DNA of 64,000 nt from Mucinivorans hirudinis. GTDB taxonomy: Bacteria; Bacteroidota; Bacteroidia; Bacteroidales; Rikenellaceae. Under the pieces are notes generated by a model. The model searched no databases. It saw only the letters and a program-made list of their open reading frames with translations, and was not told the DNA's origin. Both the position numbers and the translations under genes were made by a program. Where the stretch lies: positions 434,001-498,000 of the forward strand of contig HG934468.1 in assembly GCA_000723505.1 (NCBI GenBank), given 5' to 3'. Positions 17,352-26,648 of this stretch are shown piece after piece. Within the stretch, counting starts at the first letter, position 1. Each line of letters starts with the position of its first letter.

Positions 17352-17648
17352 ATGCCTGTAATCAAAAAGTCGGTCAGAAGACCGTGGCAGGTGGTTCGCA
17401 AACCTCAAGAGGGTCGGCAGCACGCCAATACTCGATTCTATCAATCTGCCGAGTGGCGAAAGCTCCGAGCGTTGAAGTTGGAGCAGCAACCATTGTGTGA
17501 GGAGTGCCTGAGGCAAGATAAGCTAATAAAGGCTCAGATGGTTGACCACATAAAACCAATCAACAAGGGCGGCTCGAAACTCGATATTGACAACCTGCAA
17601 AGTCTGTGTAACCGATGCCACGCACTTAAATCAGCCAAAGAAAAATGA
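17352..17648 (+). CDS. phage HNH endonuclease
   Basis: 98 residues from the ATG at 17352. The zinc-binding pair C-E-E-C, the catalytic V-D-H-I-K-P, G-G-S, N-L-Q-S-L-C-N-R-C-H form a complete HNH motif. Such small HNH proteins lie just before terminase genes and assist DNA packaging cleavage in HK97-like phages. The alternative upstream start at 17292 overlaps the previous gene heavily and is not favoured. The stop overlaps the integrase start (ATGA at 17645). Confidence 0.88.
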   Translation: MPVIKKSVRRPWQVVRKPQEGRQHANTRFYQSAEWRKLRALKLEQQPLCEECLRQDKLIKAQMVDHIKPINKGGSKLDIDNLQSLCNRCHALKSAKEK

Positions 17649-18583
17649 GAACAACACTAAAATTAAACCAAATAGTCGATGAGTGGATTCGGTAGATTGA
17701 TGCATCGATTGAGACTCAGAAGGACTACCGCCGCAAGATTGAGTTGTGGTTTCGGTGGCTATCAGCACAGGGTATTGAACCTCGCTCGCCTTTCAGAGAG
17801 CATATATTCCAGTACAAAACTCACTTACAAGAGCAGGGCAAAAGCAAATTCACCTACCTGAGCTATGTCGTTGTGGTGAAGCTATTTTACCGATATTGCT
17901 CGACTCGCAACTACTATGACAACATTGGCGAGGGTATCAATACGGGTATCAAGCAGCGAGGGCACTTCAAAGAGGCACTCACCTCTACGCAGGCTCTAAA
18001 GCTAATGGACTCCATCAACACCGAAACCATTGTCGGCAAGCGGGATAAGCTCATCATCGCTTTGATGCTTACCAACGGACTACGAACTTGCGAGGTGCAT
18101 CGGCTCAATATCTGCGACTTCGATAAGGATGGCGAGCGGACGATACTGCACATTCAACGCAAAGGGCGAGTTGATAAGAACGAAACGATTGCTGTCCCCG
18201 AAGTGGTAGAGGGGTTATTCGAGGAGTATATCGCTTGCCGAGAGTTCAATGTGGAAGACCCGTTGATTGTCAATCACCTCAAAGGGCAGAAGCCGAGGCG
18301 ACTACCGAAGCAAACTATCTCACATATCGTCAAGCAGCGACTCAGAGCTATTGGCATCAACGACCCCAAAATCACGGCACATTCACTCCGCCATACCTGC
18401 GGCAGTCTATTGGTTGAGATGGGTTTGGATGTAGAAATGATTAAGGATTTGTTAGGTCATAGCAACACTTCCACCACCCGAATCTACATTGAGCAGGCTC
18501 AACGCAGAAGACTTATTGAGGAGAACCCCGGCAATAAGATAGGCGAATTAATCACCAGACCAATGAAAAAGCAAACTAATTGA
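17645..18583 (+). pseudogene. tyrosine recombinase/integrase with an in-frame TAG
   Basis: Starting at the ATG at 17645, 16 codons are followed by TAG (17693-17695) and then an uninterrupted frame to 18583. The frame after the stop has the SAM-like N-terminal domain (Y-R-R-K-I-E-L-W-F-R-W-L) and the full catalytic set: Arg in N-G-L-R-T-C-E, H-S-L-R-H, L-G-H-S and the Tyr in R-I-Y-I-E. No in-frame ATG follows soon, so the stop should inactivate it unless suppressed; GTG at 17744 would lose part of the DNA-binding domain. It lies between HNH and terminase, an unusual place for an integrase. Confidence 0.8.
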
Positions 18584-18856
18584 AATACAGTCTGATGAAC
18601 GGTAAGTTAATTGAACCGTTCACTCTTTGAATGCCACACAGTTACAGAAACCGAAAAGTCAGACTTTCACGCCCGTAACTATTTGATAAAGGGTCGAAAA
18701 ACACTTCAAGTAATGAAACGTAATGCACAATTTATTTGAGATGTGCAAGTCGATTTCGGAGAGAGGGAGGGGAGTTATTTTCCTTCCAACCTTTGAAAAT
18801 GTAATCGCACCCCCAGTCTCGAACACGCACGTGCAAATTAGAAAAATTTAGGAACT
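18584..18856 (+). other. gap before terminase genes
   Basis: 273 bp without a convincing gene. No strong hairpin or promoter matching the Bacteroidetes consensus was found. In HK97-like phages this is where a cos or pac site may lie, but no evidence for one is visible. Confidence 0.3.
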
Positions 18857-19327
18857 ATGGCAGGACGCAAAAAAACAACAAACGAACAAAAGATACTTCG
18901 AGGCACTGACCAGCCTTGCCGAATGACACCTCAAACGGTCAGTAACGGTATGAGTGAAATTCCGAAAGTGAAACTCAAAGGTTCGGCAAAGAAGATTTTT
19001 GAGTACACCGCTTGCGAGCTAATCAACAAGGGATTGATGGAGATAGTCAGCTTAGACCTACTCGTTGCCTATGCCCGTGAGATGTCTATCTACCACGACT
19101 TGATGCGAGAGGTCGAAAAAGAGGGTTTTACAATCGAGGTTGAGATCAAGAACGGAATAACGACTATTGTAAACCCCAAACGCAAAGTTGCAGAATCTGC
19201 ACTTAACAATGCCAAGTCCATCGCCTCAGAGTTTGGTTTCACGCCTGTCAGTCGAATGCGTGTAGCCGGGCTGATAGCCCCCAAGCAGAACCAAGATGAC
19301 TTTGCCGAATTTGAGGAGATAAAATAA
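18857..19327 (+). CDS. phage terminase small subunit (P27 type)
   Basis: 156 residues with basic start M-A-G-R-K-K-T-T-N-E-Q-K-I-L-R-G-T, a typical P27-family terminase small subunit N-terminus, and a C-terminal K-R-K-V-A-E-S-A-L-N-N-A-K-S-I-A-S-E-F-G-F-T-P-V-S-R motif. It recognises phage DNA for packaging. Its TAA overlaps the start of the large subunit (AATAATG). Confidence 0.88.
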   Translation: MAGRKKTTNEQKILRGTDQPCRMTPQTVSNGMSEIPKVKLKGSAKKIFEYTACELINKGLMEIVSLDLLVAYAREMSIYHDLMREVEKEGFTIEVEIKNGITTIVNPKRKVAESALNNAKSIASEFGFTPVSRMRVAGLIAPKQNQDDFAEFEEIK

Positions 19328-19836
19328 TGACTACACCGAAAAAACATATTGCTGAAATATACGCCGAGCAAGTTTTGAATGGCGAGGTGGTCTGTTGTAA
19401 GTATGTAAAACTTGCGGTAAAGCGGTATTTCTCAGATTTTGAGGACACCTCCGACAAGGGCTGGCACTTTGACCGCAATGCTGCTGCACGAGCTATCAAG
19501 TTTATCGAGTCGCTACGCCACACCAAGGGTGAGTGGGCTGGTTGCCCGTTCAAACTTGAATCTTGGCAACAGTTCGTGGTGTGGAATATATTCGGTTGGA
19601 AAAATGGTGATGGGACTCGCCGCTTCAGATATGCCTACATCGAGATTGCGAGAAAGAATGGTAAAACAGCACTCTCGGCAGGGATTGGGTTGTATATGCT
19701 TTTTGCCGATGGCGAGTCCCGCCCCGAACTTTATTCAGCAGCGACCGTCAAAGACCAAGCGAAAATCTGCTTTGCCGATGCGGTGGAGATTGTCAAGGCG
19801 ACTGACCTCAAAAAATATCTGGAGACTGTAATCTGA
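19327..19836 (+). pseudogene. phage terminase large subunit, cut by IS256
   Basis: Only about 169 residues remain. They include F-K-L-E-S-W-Q-Q-F-V, and the Walker A region I-A-R-K-N-G-K-T-A of the packaging ATPase. The frame ends shortly after A-T-D-L-K-K-Y-L-E where the IS256 element begins. The Walker B and nuclease domain are not found elsewhere in the window, nor are a portal or protease gene. Confidence 0.85.
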
Positions 19837-21095
19837 ACCCTGTCCAAAAACACTTACCTTTGTATTATGGATAGGAGAAGTCAGGAGTATCAAATAATGC
19901 GTGATAAGGCATTATCTCAGCTGCGGAGTGGGGAGTCACTCACAGGCAAAGATGGGGCATTTGCTCCACTGTTGAAAGAATTTTTAGAAGCCGCTTTGGA
20001 TGGCGAAATGGCAGCTCATCTCGACGAGGCGGAACGCCGGCAAGGCAACAAGCGTAACGGTCGAGGAAGCAAACGGGTCAAAACGATGGCGGGTGAGATT
20101 GAAATAGAGACACCTCAGGATCGTCATAGCAGTTTTACACCCGAGATTCTCAGGAAACGGGAGACCATTTTGGCGGATAATATGTCCTCCAAGATCATCA
20201 GTTTGTATGGTATGGGTATGAGCCTGAGGGATATATCTGCTCATATCGAAGAGATGTATGACGTTGAGATATCGCACAATACGCTGAGTGAAATTATCGA
20301 ACGTATAGTTCCCAAGGTCAAGGAGTGGCAAAGTCGTCCTTTGGAGTCGATGTACACTATCGTTTGGCTCGATGCGATGCACTACAAGGTCAAAGATGGT
20401 GGACGTACCGAGAGCCGAGCCGTTTATAATGTGCTGGCAGTCAATAAGGATGGTCGCAAAGAGTTAATCGGGATGTATGTATCTGAGAGTGAGGGAGCGA
20501 ACTTCTGGTTGAGTGTATTGACCGATTTGAAAGCACGTGGGATGAAAGATGTTTTGATTGCCTGCATTGACAACCTTACGGGCTTTGCCGAGGCAATCTC
20601 CACCATTTTCCCGCAAGTAATCATTCAGAGCTGCATCGTTCACCAAATCCGCAACTCATTGAAATACATTGCCTCCAAAGATCAAAAGGAGTTTATGGGT
20701 GATTTGAAGACTGTCTATCAAGCTCCCACTCTGGATTTAGCCGAGCTGAATCTTGATAAATTGGAGGATAAATGGGTGCAGAAATATCCTGTTGTTATAG
20801 GCTCGTGGCGACGAAATTGGGATAAGCTTAGTGCCTATTTTGCTTATGATGAGCATATTCGCAGACTTATCTACACAACTAATGCTGTTGAAGGATTTCA
20901 TCGTCAGGCACGGAAAGTTACCAAGACGAAGGGTGTTTTTCCTAATGATATGGCATTGATGAAGTTACTCTACTTAGCGGTGCTCAACATCTCCAAGCAA
21001 TGGACTCAACCCCTTCCGAATTGGGCGTTAACAGCAGGTCAATTACGGATAAAGTTTGGCGAAAGGATGCCTATGGAGCTATAGCCTTCACCGGT
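19836..21095 (+). mobile_element. IS256-family element, right end cut
   Basis: It starts near GAACCCTGTCC at about 19836, inside the terminase gene, with TTACCTTTG as a promoter box just before the transposase. The right end is missing, because IS3 sequence begins at 21096, only 12 bp after the transposase stop, and no inverted repeat partner of the left end is seen. The left boundary is approximate. Confidence 0.75.
19867..21084 (+). CDS. IS256 (Mutator-like) transposase
   Basis: 405 residues, the usual length. The Mutator-family DDE core is visible: V-W-L-D-A-M-H-Y-K (first Asp), A-C-I-D-N-L-T-G-F (second Asp, with the D-x-L-x-G-F signature) and Y-T-T-N-A-V-E-G-F-H-R (Glu). The N-terminal part includes D-E-A-E-R-R-Q-G-N-K-R-N-G. 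It appears intact. Confidence 0.93.
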   Translation: MDRRSQEYQIMRDKALSQLRSGESLTGKDGAFAPLLKEFLEAALDGEMAAHLDEAERRQGNKRNGRGSKRVKTMAGEIEIETPQDRHSSFTPEILRKRETILADNMSSKIISLYGMGMSLRDISAHIEEMYDVEISHNTLSEIIERIVPKVKEWQSRPLESMYTIVWLDAMHYKVKDGGRTESRAVYNVLAVNKDGRKELIGMYVSESEGANFWLSVLTDLKARGMKDVLIACIDNLTGFAEAISTIFPQVIIQSCIVHQIRNSLKYIASKDQKEFMGDLKTVYQAPTLDLAELNLDKLEDKWVQKYPVVIGSWRRNWDKLSAYFAYDEHIRRLIYTTNAVEGFHRQARKVTKTKGVFPNDMALMKLLYLAVLNISKQWTQPLPNWALTAGQLRIKFGERMPMEL

Positions 21096-21162
21096 TATAA
21101 TACTCCCCAAAAATAGGACAGCAGTTTAAGCTATAATTTGGTTATCTTTGGTCTCATAAAAA

Positions 21163-21462
21163 ATGAGACAAACTATGAGGAAAAAGATTTCGGCAGAGAC
21201 CAAAGCGGCAGTAGCCTTGGAAGCTATCAAGGGCTTGAAGACAGTCAATGAGATTGCTTCGATTTATGAAGTTCATCCGACGCAGGTTGGGGTATGGAAG
21301 AAGCAGTTCAAGGAGGGAGCGACCGCCATTTTCTCGACTGACAAGGAGCGTAAAGTCAAGTCTGATGAGCAGGTAGAGAACAATCTTTATCGCAAGATTG
21401 GTCAGCTTGAGATAGAGAACGAGTTCTTAAAAAAAAAGTGGGAGCTACTCAAATCCCGTTAG
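21163..21462 (+). CDS. IS3 OrfA, left arm
   Basis: 99 residues with an HTH_Tnp_1 helix-turn-helix (T-V-N-E-I-A-S-I-Y-E-V-H-P-T-Q-V-G-V-W-K) and a C-terminal leucine-zipper-like helix ending near K-K-K-W-E-L-L. It binds the IS ends. It overlaps orfB at A9 (21429-21437) followed by G, which fits the A-AAA-AAG heptamer of IS3 elements. Confidence 0.9.
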   Translation: MRQTMRKKISAETKAAVALEAIKGLKTVNEIASIYEVHPTQVGVWKKQFKEGATAIFSTDKERKVKSDEQVENNLYRKIGQLEIENEFLKKKWELLKSR

Positions 21463-22292
21463 CCGAGCGTAGAGAGATGGTAGAAAAGAATCATCCTCGG
21501 CTGAGTTTAGTTCAGCAGTGCATATTGCTAAACATTTGCCGCAGTGGCATATACTATGCGAGCAAAGGAAGAGCAAGTGCAGATGAGCTTGCTGTTAAAG
21601 CAGAGATAGACCGCACCTATACCAAAATGCCTTTCTATGGTGTCGAGCGGATGACTGAACACTTGCGAAAGAAGGGTTTTACGATAAGCCCTAAGCGAGT
21701 GCGTCGTTACTTTCGGGATATGTGCATCAGTGCTATCTACCCCAAGCCTAACACCACGTGGCATAATAAGGAGCATAAGATATACCCCTATCTATTGCGA
21801 GGATTAACTATTGACAGGGTAAATCAGGTTTGGAGTACCGACATCACCTATATCCCAATGAATGGAGGTTATATGTACCTGTGCGCCATCATTGATTGGC
21901 ATTCGCGCTTTGTGTTGGCTTGGGGGATAAGCAATACTCACGATAGCGAGTTCTGCCAAGAGTTGCTCAAAGAGGCTATTGCCAGATACGGCAAGCCGGA
22001 GATATTCAACACCGACCAAGGGAGTGAGTTCACGGCCAAGGAGTTCGTTAAGATACTTGAAGAAAATGAGATACAGATAAGTATGGACGGTAAAGGTAGG
22101 GCTTTGGATAATATTTTTGTCGAAAGGTTGTGGCGCAGCGTAAAATATGAGTATATTTACCTGTCGAACCCCGGCAGCGGCAAAGAGTTATATGATGGCT
22201 TGACTGACTATTTTCGTCTTTACAACACCGAAAGGCTACATCAATCGCTTGAATACAAGACTCCGAGTGAGGTCTATATGACGGCGGCATAG
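21438..22292 (+). CDS. IS3 OrfB, left arm
   Basis: 284 residues. HTH_21 region (V-E-R-M-T-E-H-L-R-K-K-G) and the integrase core: W-S-T-D-I-T-Y-I (Asp), N-T-D-Q-G-S-E-F (Asp), and D-N-I-F-V-E-R-L-W-R-S (Glu), an intact DDE triad. It is made as an OrfAB fusion by -1 frameshifting. Confidence 0.92.
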   Translation: MGATQIPLAERREMVEKNHPRLSLVQQCILLNICRSGIYYASKGRASADELAVKAEIDRTYTKMPFYGVERMTEHLRKKGFTISPKRVRRYFRDMCISAIYPKPNTTWHNKEHKIYPYLLRGLTIDRVNQVWSTDITYIPMNGGYMYLCAIIDWHSRFVLAWGISNTHDSEFCQELLKEAIARYGKPEIFNTDQGSEFTAKEFVKILEENEIQISMDGKGRALDNIFVERLWRSVKYEYIYLSNPGSGKELYDGLTDYFRLYNTERLHQSLEYKTPSEVYMTAA

Positions 22293-22297
22293 AAAAA

Positions 22298-22343
22298 GTT
22301 TGTTTCATTTCGTTGCCCTTAAGGGCAACGAAATGAAACAAAC
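22298..22343. repeat. 46-bp perfect palindrome after orfB (left arm)
   Basis: Two 23-bp halves, GTTTGTTTCATTTC... and its exact complement, meet at CCTTAAGG with no loop. It lies 5 bp after the orfB stop and could act as a transcription stop or form a cruciform. A mirror copy lies at 22500-22545. Confidence 0.85.
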
Positions 22344-22449
22344 ACTAAAACAACAACTAACAATAACCCGAGAGCAAAGAAACAAATACTATCTTAAGCA
22401 GATACAAAAACTGTCCGAAGAGAGGGAAGTATTATATGTATCTGCTTAA
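22333..22449 (+). other. short open frame across the palindrome centre
   Basis: An ATG inside the 46-bp palindrome opens a 38-codon frame (M-K-Q-T-L-K-Q-Q-L-T, later Q-K-L-S-E-E-R-E-V) that crosses the 30-base spacer and stops in the other arm. Its charged, helical composition looks coding-like. No homologue is recognised and it may be the end of an interrupted gene or chance. Confidence 0.2.
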
Positions 22450-22499
22450 GATAGTATTTGTTTCTTTGCTCTCGGGTTATTGTTAGTTGTTGTTTTAGT

Positions 22500-22545
22500 G
22501 TTTGTTTCATTTCGTTGCCCTTAAGGGCAACGAAATGAAACAAAC
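22500..22545. repeat. 46-bp perfect palindrome (right arm copy)
   Basis: Mirror image of 22298-22343, also directly after the orfB stop of its own arm. Because it is itself palindromic it is identical in sequence to the left one. Confidence 0.85.
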
Positions 22546-22550
22546 TTTTT

Positions 22551-23405
22551 CTATGCCGCCGTCATATAGACCTCACTCGGAGTCTTGTATTCAAGCGATT
22601 GATGTAGCCTTTCGGTGTTGTAAAGACGAAAATAGTCAGTCAAGCCATCATATAACTCTTTGCCGCTGCCGGGGTTCGACAGGTAAATATACTCATATTT
22701 TACGCTGCGCCACAACCTTTCGACAAAAATATTATCCAAAGCCCTACCTTTACCGTCCATACTTATCTGTATCTCATTATCTTCAAGTATCTTAACGAAC
22801 TCCTTGGCCGTAAACTCACTCCCTTGGTCGGTGTTGAATATCTCCGGCTTGCCGTATCTGGCAATAGCCTCTTTGAGCAACTCTTGGCAGAACTCGCTAT
22901 CGTGAGTATTGCTTATCCCCCAAGCCAACACAAAGCGTGAATGCCAATCAATGATGGCGCACAGGTACATATAACCTCCATTCATTGGGATATAGGTGAT
23001 GTCGGTACTCCAAACCTGATTTACCCTGTCAATAGTTAATCCTCGCAATAGATAGGGGTATATCTTATGCTCCTTATTATGCCACGTGGTGTTAGGCTTG
23101 GGGTAGATAGCACTGATGCACATATCCCGAAAGTAACGACGCACTCGCTTAGGGCTTATCGTAAAACCCTTCTTTCGCAAGTGTTCAGTCATCCGCTCGA
23201 CACCATAGAAAGGCATTTTGGTATAGGTGCGGTCTATCTCTGCTTTAACAGCAAGCTCATCTGCACTTGCTCTTCCTTTGCTCGCATAGTATATGCCACT
23301 GCGGCAAATGTTTAGCAATATGCACTGCTGAACTAAACTCAGCCGAGGATGATTCTTTTCTACCATCTCTCTACGCTCGGCTAACGAGATTTGAGTAGCT
23401 CCCAC
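22551..23405 (-). CDS. IS3 OrfB, right arm
   Basis: 284 residues with the same DDE core as the left-arm OrfB. It differs by Pro to Ser near residue 7 and Glu to Asp in the K-I-L-E-D-N-E stretch. Intact. Confidence 0.92.
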   Translation of the reverse strand: MGATQISLAERREMVEKNHPRLSLVQQCILLNICRSGIYYASKGRASADELAVKAEIDRTYTKMPFYGVERMTEHLRKKGFTISPKRVRRYFRDMCISAIYPKPNTTWHNKEHKIYPYLLRGLTIDRVNQVWSTDITYIPMNGGYMYLCAIIDWHSRFVLAWGISNTHDSEFCQELLKEAIARYGKPEIFNTDQGSEFTAKEFVKILEDNEIQISMDGKGRALDNIFVERLWRSVKYEYIYLSNPGSGKELYDGLTDYFRLYNTERLHQSLEYKTPSEVYMTAA

Positions 23406-23680
23406 TTTTTTTTTAAGAACTCGTTCTCTATCTCAAGCTGACCAATCTTGCGATAAAGATTGTTCTCTACCTGCTCATCAGACTTGACTTTACGCTCCTT
23501 GTCAGTCGAGAAAATGGCGGTCGCTCCCTCCTTGAACTGCTTCTTCCATACCCCAACCTGCGTCGGATGAACTTCATAAATCGAAGCAATCTCATTGACT
23601 GTCTTCAAGCCCTTGATAGCTTCCAAGGCTACTGCCGCTTTGGTCTCTGCCGAAATCTTTTTCCTCATAGTTTGTCTCAT
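23381..23680 (-). CDS. IS3 OrfA, right arm
   Basis: 99 residues, identical to the left-arm OrfA, with the A9 slippery run at its end. Confidence 0.9.
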   Translation of the reverse strand: MRQTMRKKISAETKAAVALEAIKGLKTVNEIASIYEVHPTQVGVWKKQFKEGATAIFSTDKERKVKSDEQVENNLYRKIGQLEIENEFLKKKWELLKSR

Positions 23681-23747
23681 TTTTTATGAGACCAAAGATA
23701 ACCAAATTATAGCTTAAACTGCTGTCCTATTTTGGGGGAGTATTATA

Positions 23748-24670
23748 CCTTCCGCAAGGCGGTGGATTTTTATTATACGCACCGTGATGTGGGGCAGTTC
23801 GAGAAGATGATGCTCGATATGCTCTTTGAAAAGGACAAGCAGACGTTGGCAATAGTTTTGTCGAGCCTAAAGAATGAACTCGATAAAATTCTGGAAATAT
23901 ATTACGAAAGTGATGCAATTTTTGATGAAGCTGAGCCCGAATGTATTAGCAATAATATCGAGATGAACCATCACAGTGAGATAGAAGAACTTATCCCGAA
24001 GCTAAATAGTTGCGGGGCTGAGTTTTGCGAGTATGCAGCAATGGTAAATCAAGATGTAGATCGTCCCGAAGGCTTGAGCGATGATGATGCTTGGAATAAG
24101 TACGAATCAGCACTTGCACAACATCAAGCCATCACCGAACAACTTTACGAAATATATCAAAAGCATAAAGAGTGCGATGCGATTGCAAAAAGATACCATT
24201 TCAATCCATTTGCGAGCCTGTGCGACCTATTGGAGACTTTCCAAGAGATTGTCGAAAAATATCTGCCCACTGAAATAAAAACAGTTACGCCAACCGTTGC
24301 ACCAGTTGCACCAACTGCTCCGTCGGCAGGATATTTTGATATGGGACTTGTTTCAGCTATTCATAAACTTTGTAACGACCAGCTGTTTGAGGCTATTTCA
24401 GAACTCGATTTGTATGCTACGCTGAATAATCAAGCCACATTGGCTGTGCTGAAAATCAAGTCGGGTGAGAAGACACGGATGTGTTACCTGATCCACTGCC
24501 TTAGCGAAAAAATCAAAGGAGCAGACAAAGCCGTGTGGCGTGGCGATATGCTCCGCAAATTGGAAATATCCGAAAGTTACTACGGTTCAAAATATCGTGA
24601 GCCTGTATCTGATATTCCGAGCCAAAAATCTGTGCTGTTCGCCAAGGAGTTGAAGTCTATTTTTGGCTAA
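23748..24670 (+). pseudogene. mobilizable-element protein of unknown function, copy 2, 5'-truncated
   Basis: Matches the 337-residue protein of copy 1 from F-R-K-A-V-D-F-Y-Y to the end (S-V-L-F-A-K-E-L-K-S-I-F-G). The first 31 residues or so are replaced by the IS3 end. An in-frame start inside the IS could express a shortened form. The proline-rich hinge differs from copy 1 (T-A-P-S-A-G for T-V-A-S-T-G). Confidence 0.7.
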
Positions 24671-24741
24671 TAGACTCATAAAACCTCAAAGAGTATCATT
24701 TCACCACCTGTCCACCACTTTTACCACTCAAAATAATTTTG

Positions 24742-24775
24742 CAGTCGTCTGATTTTCAGGCGACTGTTTCTTTTT
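24742..24775 (+). terminator. terminator after the truncated unknown gene, copy 2
   Basis: CAGTCGTCTG, TTTT loop, CAGGCGACTG, then TTTCTTTTT. Same place and structure as at 10167-10200. Confidence 0.75.
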
Positions 24776-24806
24776 CTGCCACATCCATACCACTTATATC
24801 ACCCTC

Positions 24807-24814
24807 TACCTTTG
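24807..24814 (+). promoter_or_regulatory. -7 box (TACCTTTG) of the DUF3853-helicase operon, copy 2
   Basis: TACCTTTG fits TAnnTTTG; copy 1 has TAATTTTG at the homologous place. Confidence 0.55.
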
Positions 24815-24878
24815 CAGTGTTCGAACAAGTTAACAGCCCAAGTACAAGGCTATTGTTTCATTCAAATAACACTGTAAA

Positions 24879-25184
24879 ATGAATATTGACGATTTAAAAG
24901 AGAAGCCGATTTGGCAAATGACAGGCGAGGAGTTCCTCTACCTGCAACAAAATACCGGAGCAACAACCGCCACCGCTTCAGCACCTGCGATAGATAGCAC
25001 CACTAAAAAGCACGTCTATGGAATAGTAGGCATTGCCCGGCTATTCGGCTGCAGTATGCCCACCGCCCACCGAATCAAGAAGAGCGGAAAAATCGACCAA
25101 GCAATCACGCAGATAGGGCGAAAAATTATCGTGGACGCTGACCTCGCTCTGGAGCTTGCAGGGCGTAAAACAGGAGGACGATAG
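24879..25184 (+). CDS. DUF3853 helix-turn-helix protein, copy 2
   Basis: 101 residues, differing from copy 1 at only a few positions (linker A-S-A for T-P-T, and D-L-A-L for E-L-A-M). Excisionase-like winged helix in the second half. It is followed after 2 bp by the helicase gene. Confidence 0.75.
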   Translation: MNIDDLKEKPIWQMTGEEFLYLQQNTGATTATASAPAIDSTTKKHVYGIVGIARLFGCSMPTAHRIKKSGKIDQAITQIGRKIIVDADLALELAGRKTGGR

Positions 25185-25186
25185 CT

Positions 25187-26380
25187 ATGGAAGATAGATA
25201 TATCCGAGTGGCTACGACCTTGTATAAGATTGTCCGCAAACCGCTGCTGAGTGGTGATTTTATCGAAATGCGAGTGGTATGGAATTATGAAACTTTCAGG
25301 AGAGACCACTCAGCAGATATTAAACCATTGATTGAGAAGTACGACGGCTTTTGTTGCGTTCCGAGCCACACCAACTACCAACGCACCATTGGCACATTTC
25401 TCAACGACTACGAGCCTGTGGAGATTGAACCGCAGCAAGGTCAGTTCCCGAAAGTAGAGGCGTTCTTACGCCATATCTTTGGCGAGCAGTACGAAATGGG
25501 ACTTGATTATTTGCAGTTGCTCTATACGCAACCGTTGCAACGCCTTCCGATTATCTTATTGGTATCCAAAGAGAAAAACACAGGTAAGACTACGTTTCTC
25601 AATCTGCTTAAAGCGATTTTCGGGGCAAATATGACCTTCAATACAAACGAGGATTTCCGTAGTCAGTTTAATTCTGATTGGGCAACAAAGTTAGTGGTTG
25701 CCGTTGATGAGGTGCTTCTCGATAGAAAAGAGGACTCCGAGCGAATCAAAAACCTTTCAACTGCACGTAGTTATAAATCCGAAGCTAAGGGTAAAGACCG
25801 TAACGAAGTGGAGTTTTTCGCAAAATTTGTCCTGAACTCCAATAACGAGCTGAACCCCATCTACATCGAGCAGGGGGAGACACGCTACTGGGTGCGGAAG
25901 ATCCCGACCCTTGCGAGCGATAATCCCAACCTGCTCAGTGAAATGAAAAAGGAGCTGCCTGCACTGCTGTGGTACTTGCTGCATCGGAAGCTCACCACCA
26001 CCAAGGAGTCCCGAATGTGGTTTCGGCACGATCTGCTAATCACCAACGCTTTGCGTAAGATGATAAACCACAACCGCAACAAGGCAGAAAACGAAATGCT
26101 CCAAATCCTTGCCGAGATAATGGAGGTCGAGCAGCTCACGGAACTGATGTTTTGCGTGGTGGATATGGTGAGTATGTTGGACGTGCGAGGTATTCGGGTA
26201 GAGCATCCGCACCTACGGAGAATATTGCAACACAATTGGGAGTTGCAACCGGTGCCGACATCACAGTACTATTCGACATACGCCCTCCGCTACGACGGCA
26301 GCACGGAGCGAAAGACCGCCACCGGACGATATTACACCATCACCAAAGAGCGATTGAACGCAATTCTGTTAGTTTGTTAG
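25187..26380 (+). CDS. SF3-like helicase / primase-helicase protein, copy 2
   Basis: 397 residues. Walker A S-K-E-K-N-T-G-K-T-T and Walker B-like V-A-V-D-E-V-L as in copy 1. Residues about 25-50 differ markedly from copy 1 (R-R-D-H-S-A-D-I for R-Q-D-E-T-K-D-F), while the rest is almost identical. This suggests local recombination with a third relative. Confidence 0.8.
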   Translation: MEDRYIRVATTLYKIVRKPLLSGDFIEMRVVWNYETFRRDHSADIKPLIEKYDGFCCVPSHTNYQRTIGTFLNDYEPVEIEPQQGQFPKVEAFLRHIFGEQYEMGLDYLQLLYTQPLQRLPIILLVSKEKNTGKTTFLNLLKAIFGANMTFNTNEDFRSQFNSDWATKLVVAVDEVLLDRKEDSERIKNLSTARSYKSEAKGKDRNEVEFFAKFVLNSNNELNPIYIEQGETRYWVRKIPTLASDNPNLLSEMKKELPALLWYLLHRKLTTTKESRMWFRHDLLITNALRKMINHNRNKAENEMLQILAEIMEVEQLTELMFCVVDMVSMLDVRGIRVEHPHLRRILQHNWELQPVPTSQYYSTYALRYDGSTERKTATGRYYTITKERLNAILLVC

Positions 26381-26648
26381 ATTATAGTATCTAATCTTTT
26401 GATTATCTATTATATATCTAATCTCACAAAAAACTCACACTCTACTCACTTTCTCACATTTACAAACTGTGTGTTCTCACACTTTGAAATTGTGTTAGAA
26501 GTTTGTGAGCTACTTAACTTTTTATTTCACAGGAGATTGATGGGATTTTCTCACAACCTCACGGAAAATCGAGAGCAGAGTCGAACTTGTTCGAACTATG
26601 CCGAGATGGAGTGAGGAAGACAAAGTCAATCTCACAAAAAATCAACTT

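Larger units (their letters stand above)
21096..22436 (+). mobile_element. IS3-family element type a, left arm
   Basis: It begins with TATAATACTCCCC and ends GGGAAGTATTATA at 22436, a matching inverted end. It carries orfA and orfB with an A9 frameshift window. After orfB it also holds a perfect 46-bp palindrome (22298-22343) and about 60 bp more. The right neighbour is an inverted copy lacking its own last 30 bp, so the two share one right end. Confidence 0.85.
21096..23747. repeat. 2652-bp palindrome made of two inverted IS3 copies
   Basis: The two arms (21096-22406 and 22437-23747, each 1311 bp) are near-perfect inverted repeats around a 30-base spacer (22407-22436). Positions sum to 44843 throughout, for both ends and for the inner palindromes. 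Differences are few: the C and A counts near the tips, Pro versus Ser near the orfB start, and Glu versus Asp in orfB. Confidence 0.92.
22407..23747 (-). mobile_element. IS3-family element type a, right arm (inverted)
   Basis: This is the inverted second copy, with the outer end GGGGGAGTATTATA at 23747 and the inner end shared with the left arm. It truncates the 5' end of the 337-residue-type gene of mobilizable element copy 2, whose frame resumes at 23748. Confidence 0.85.
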
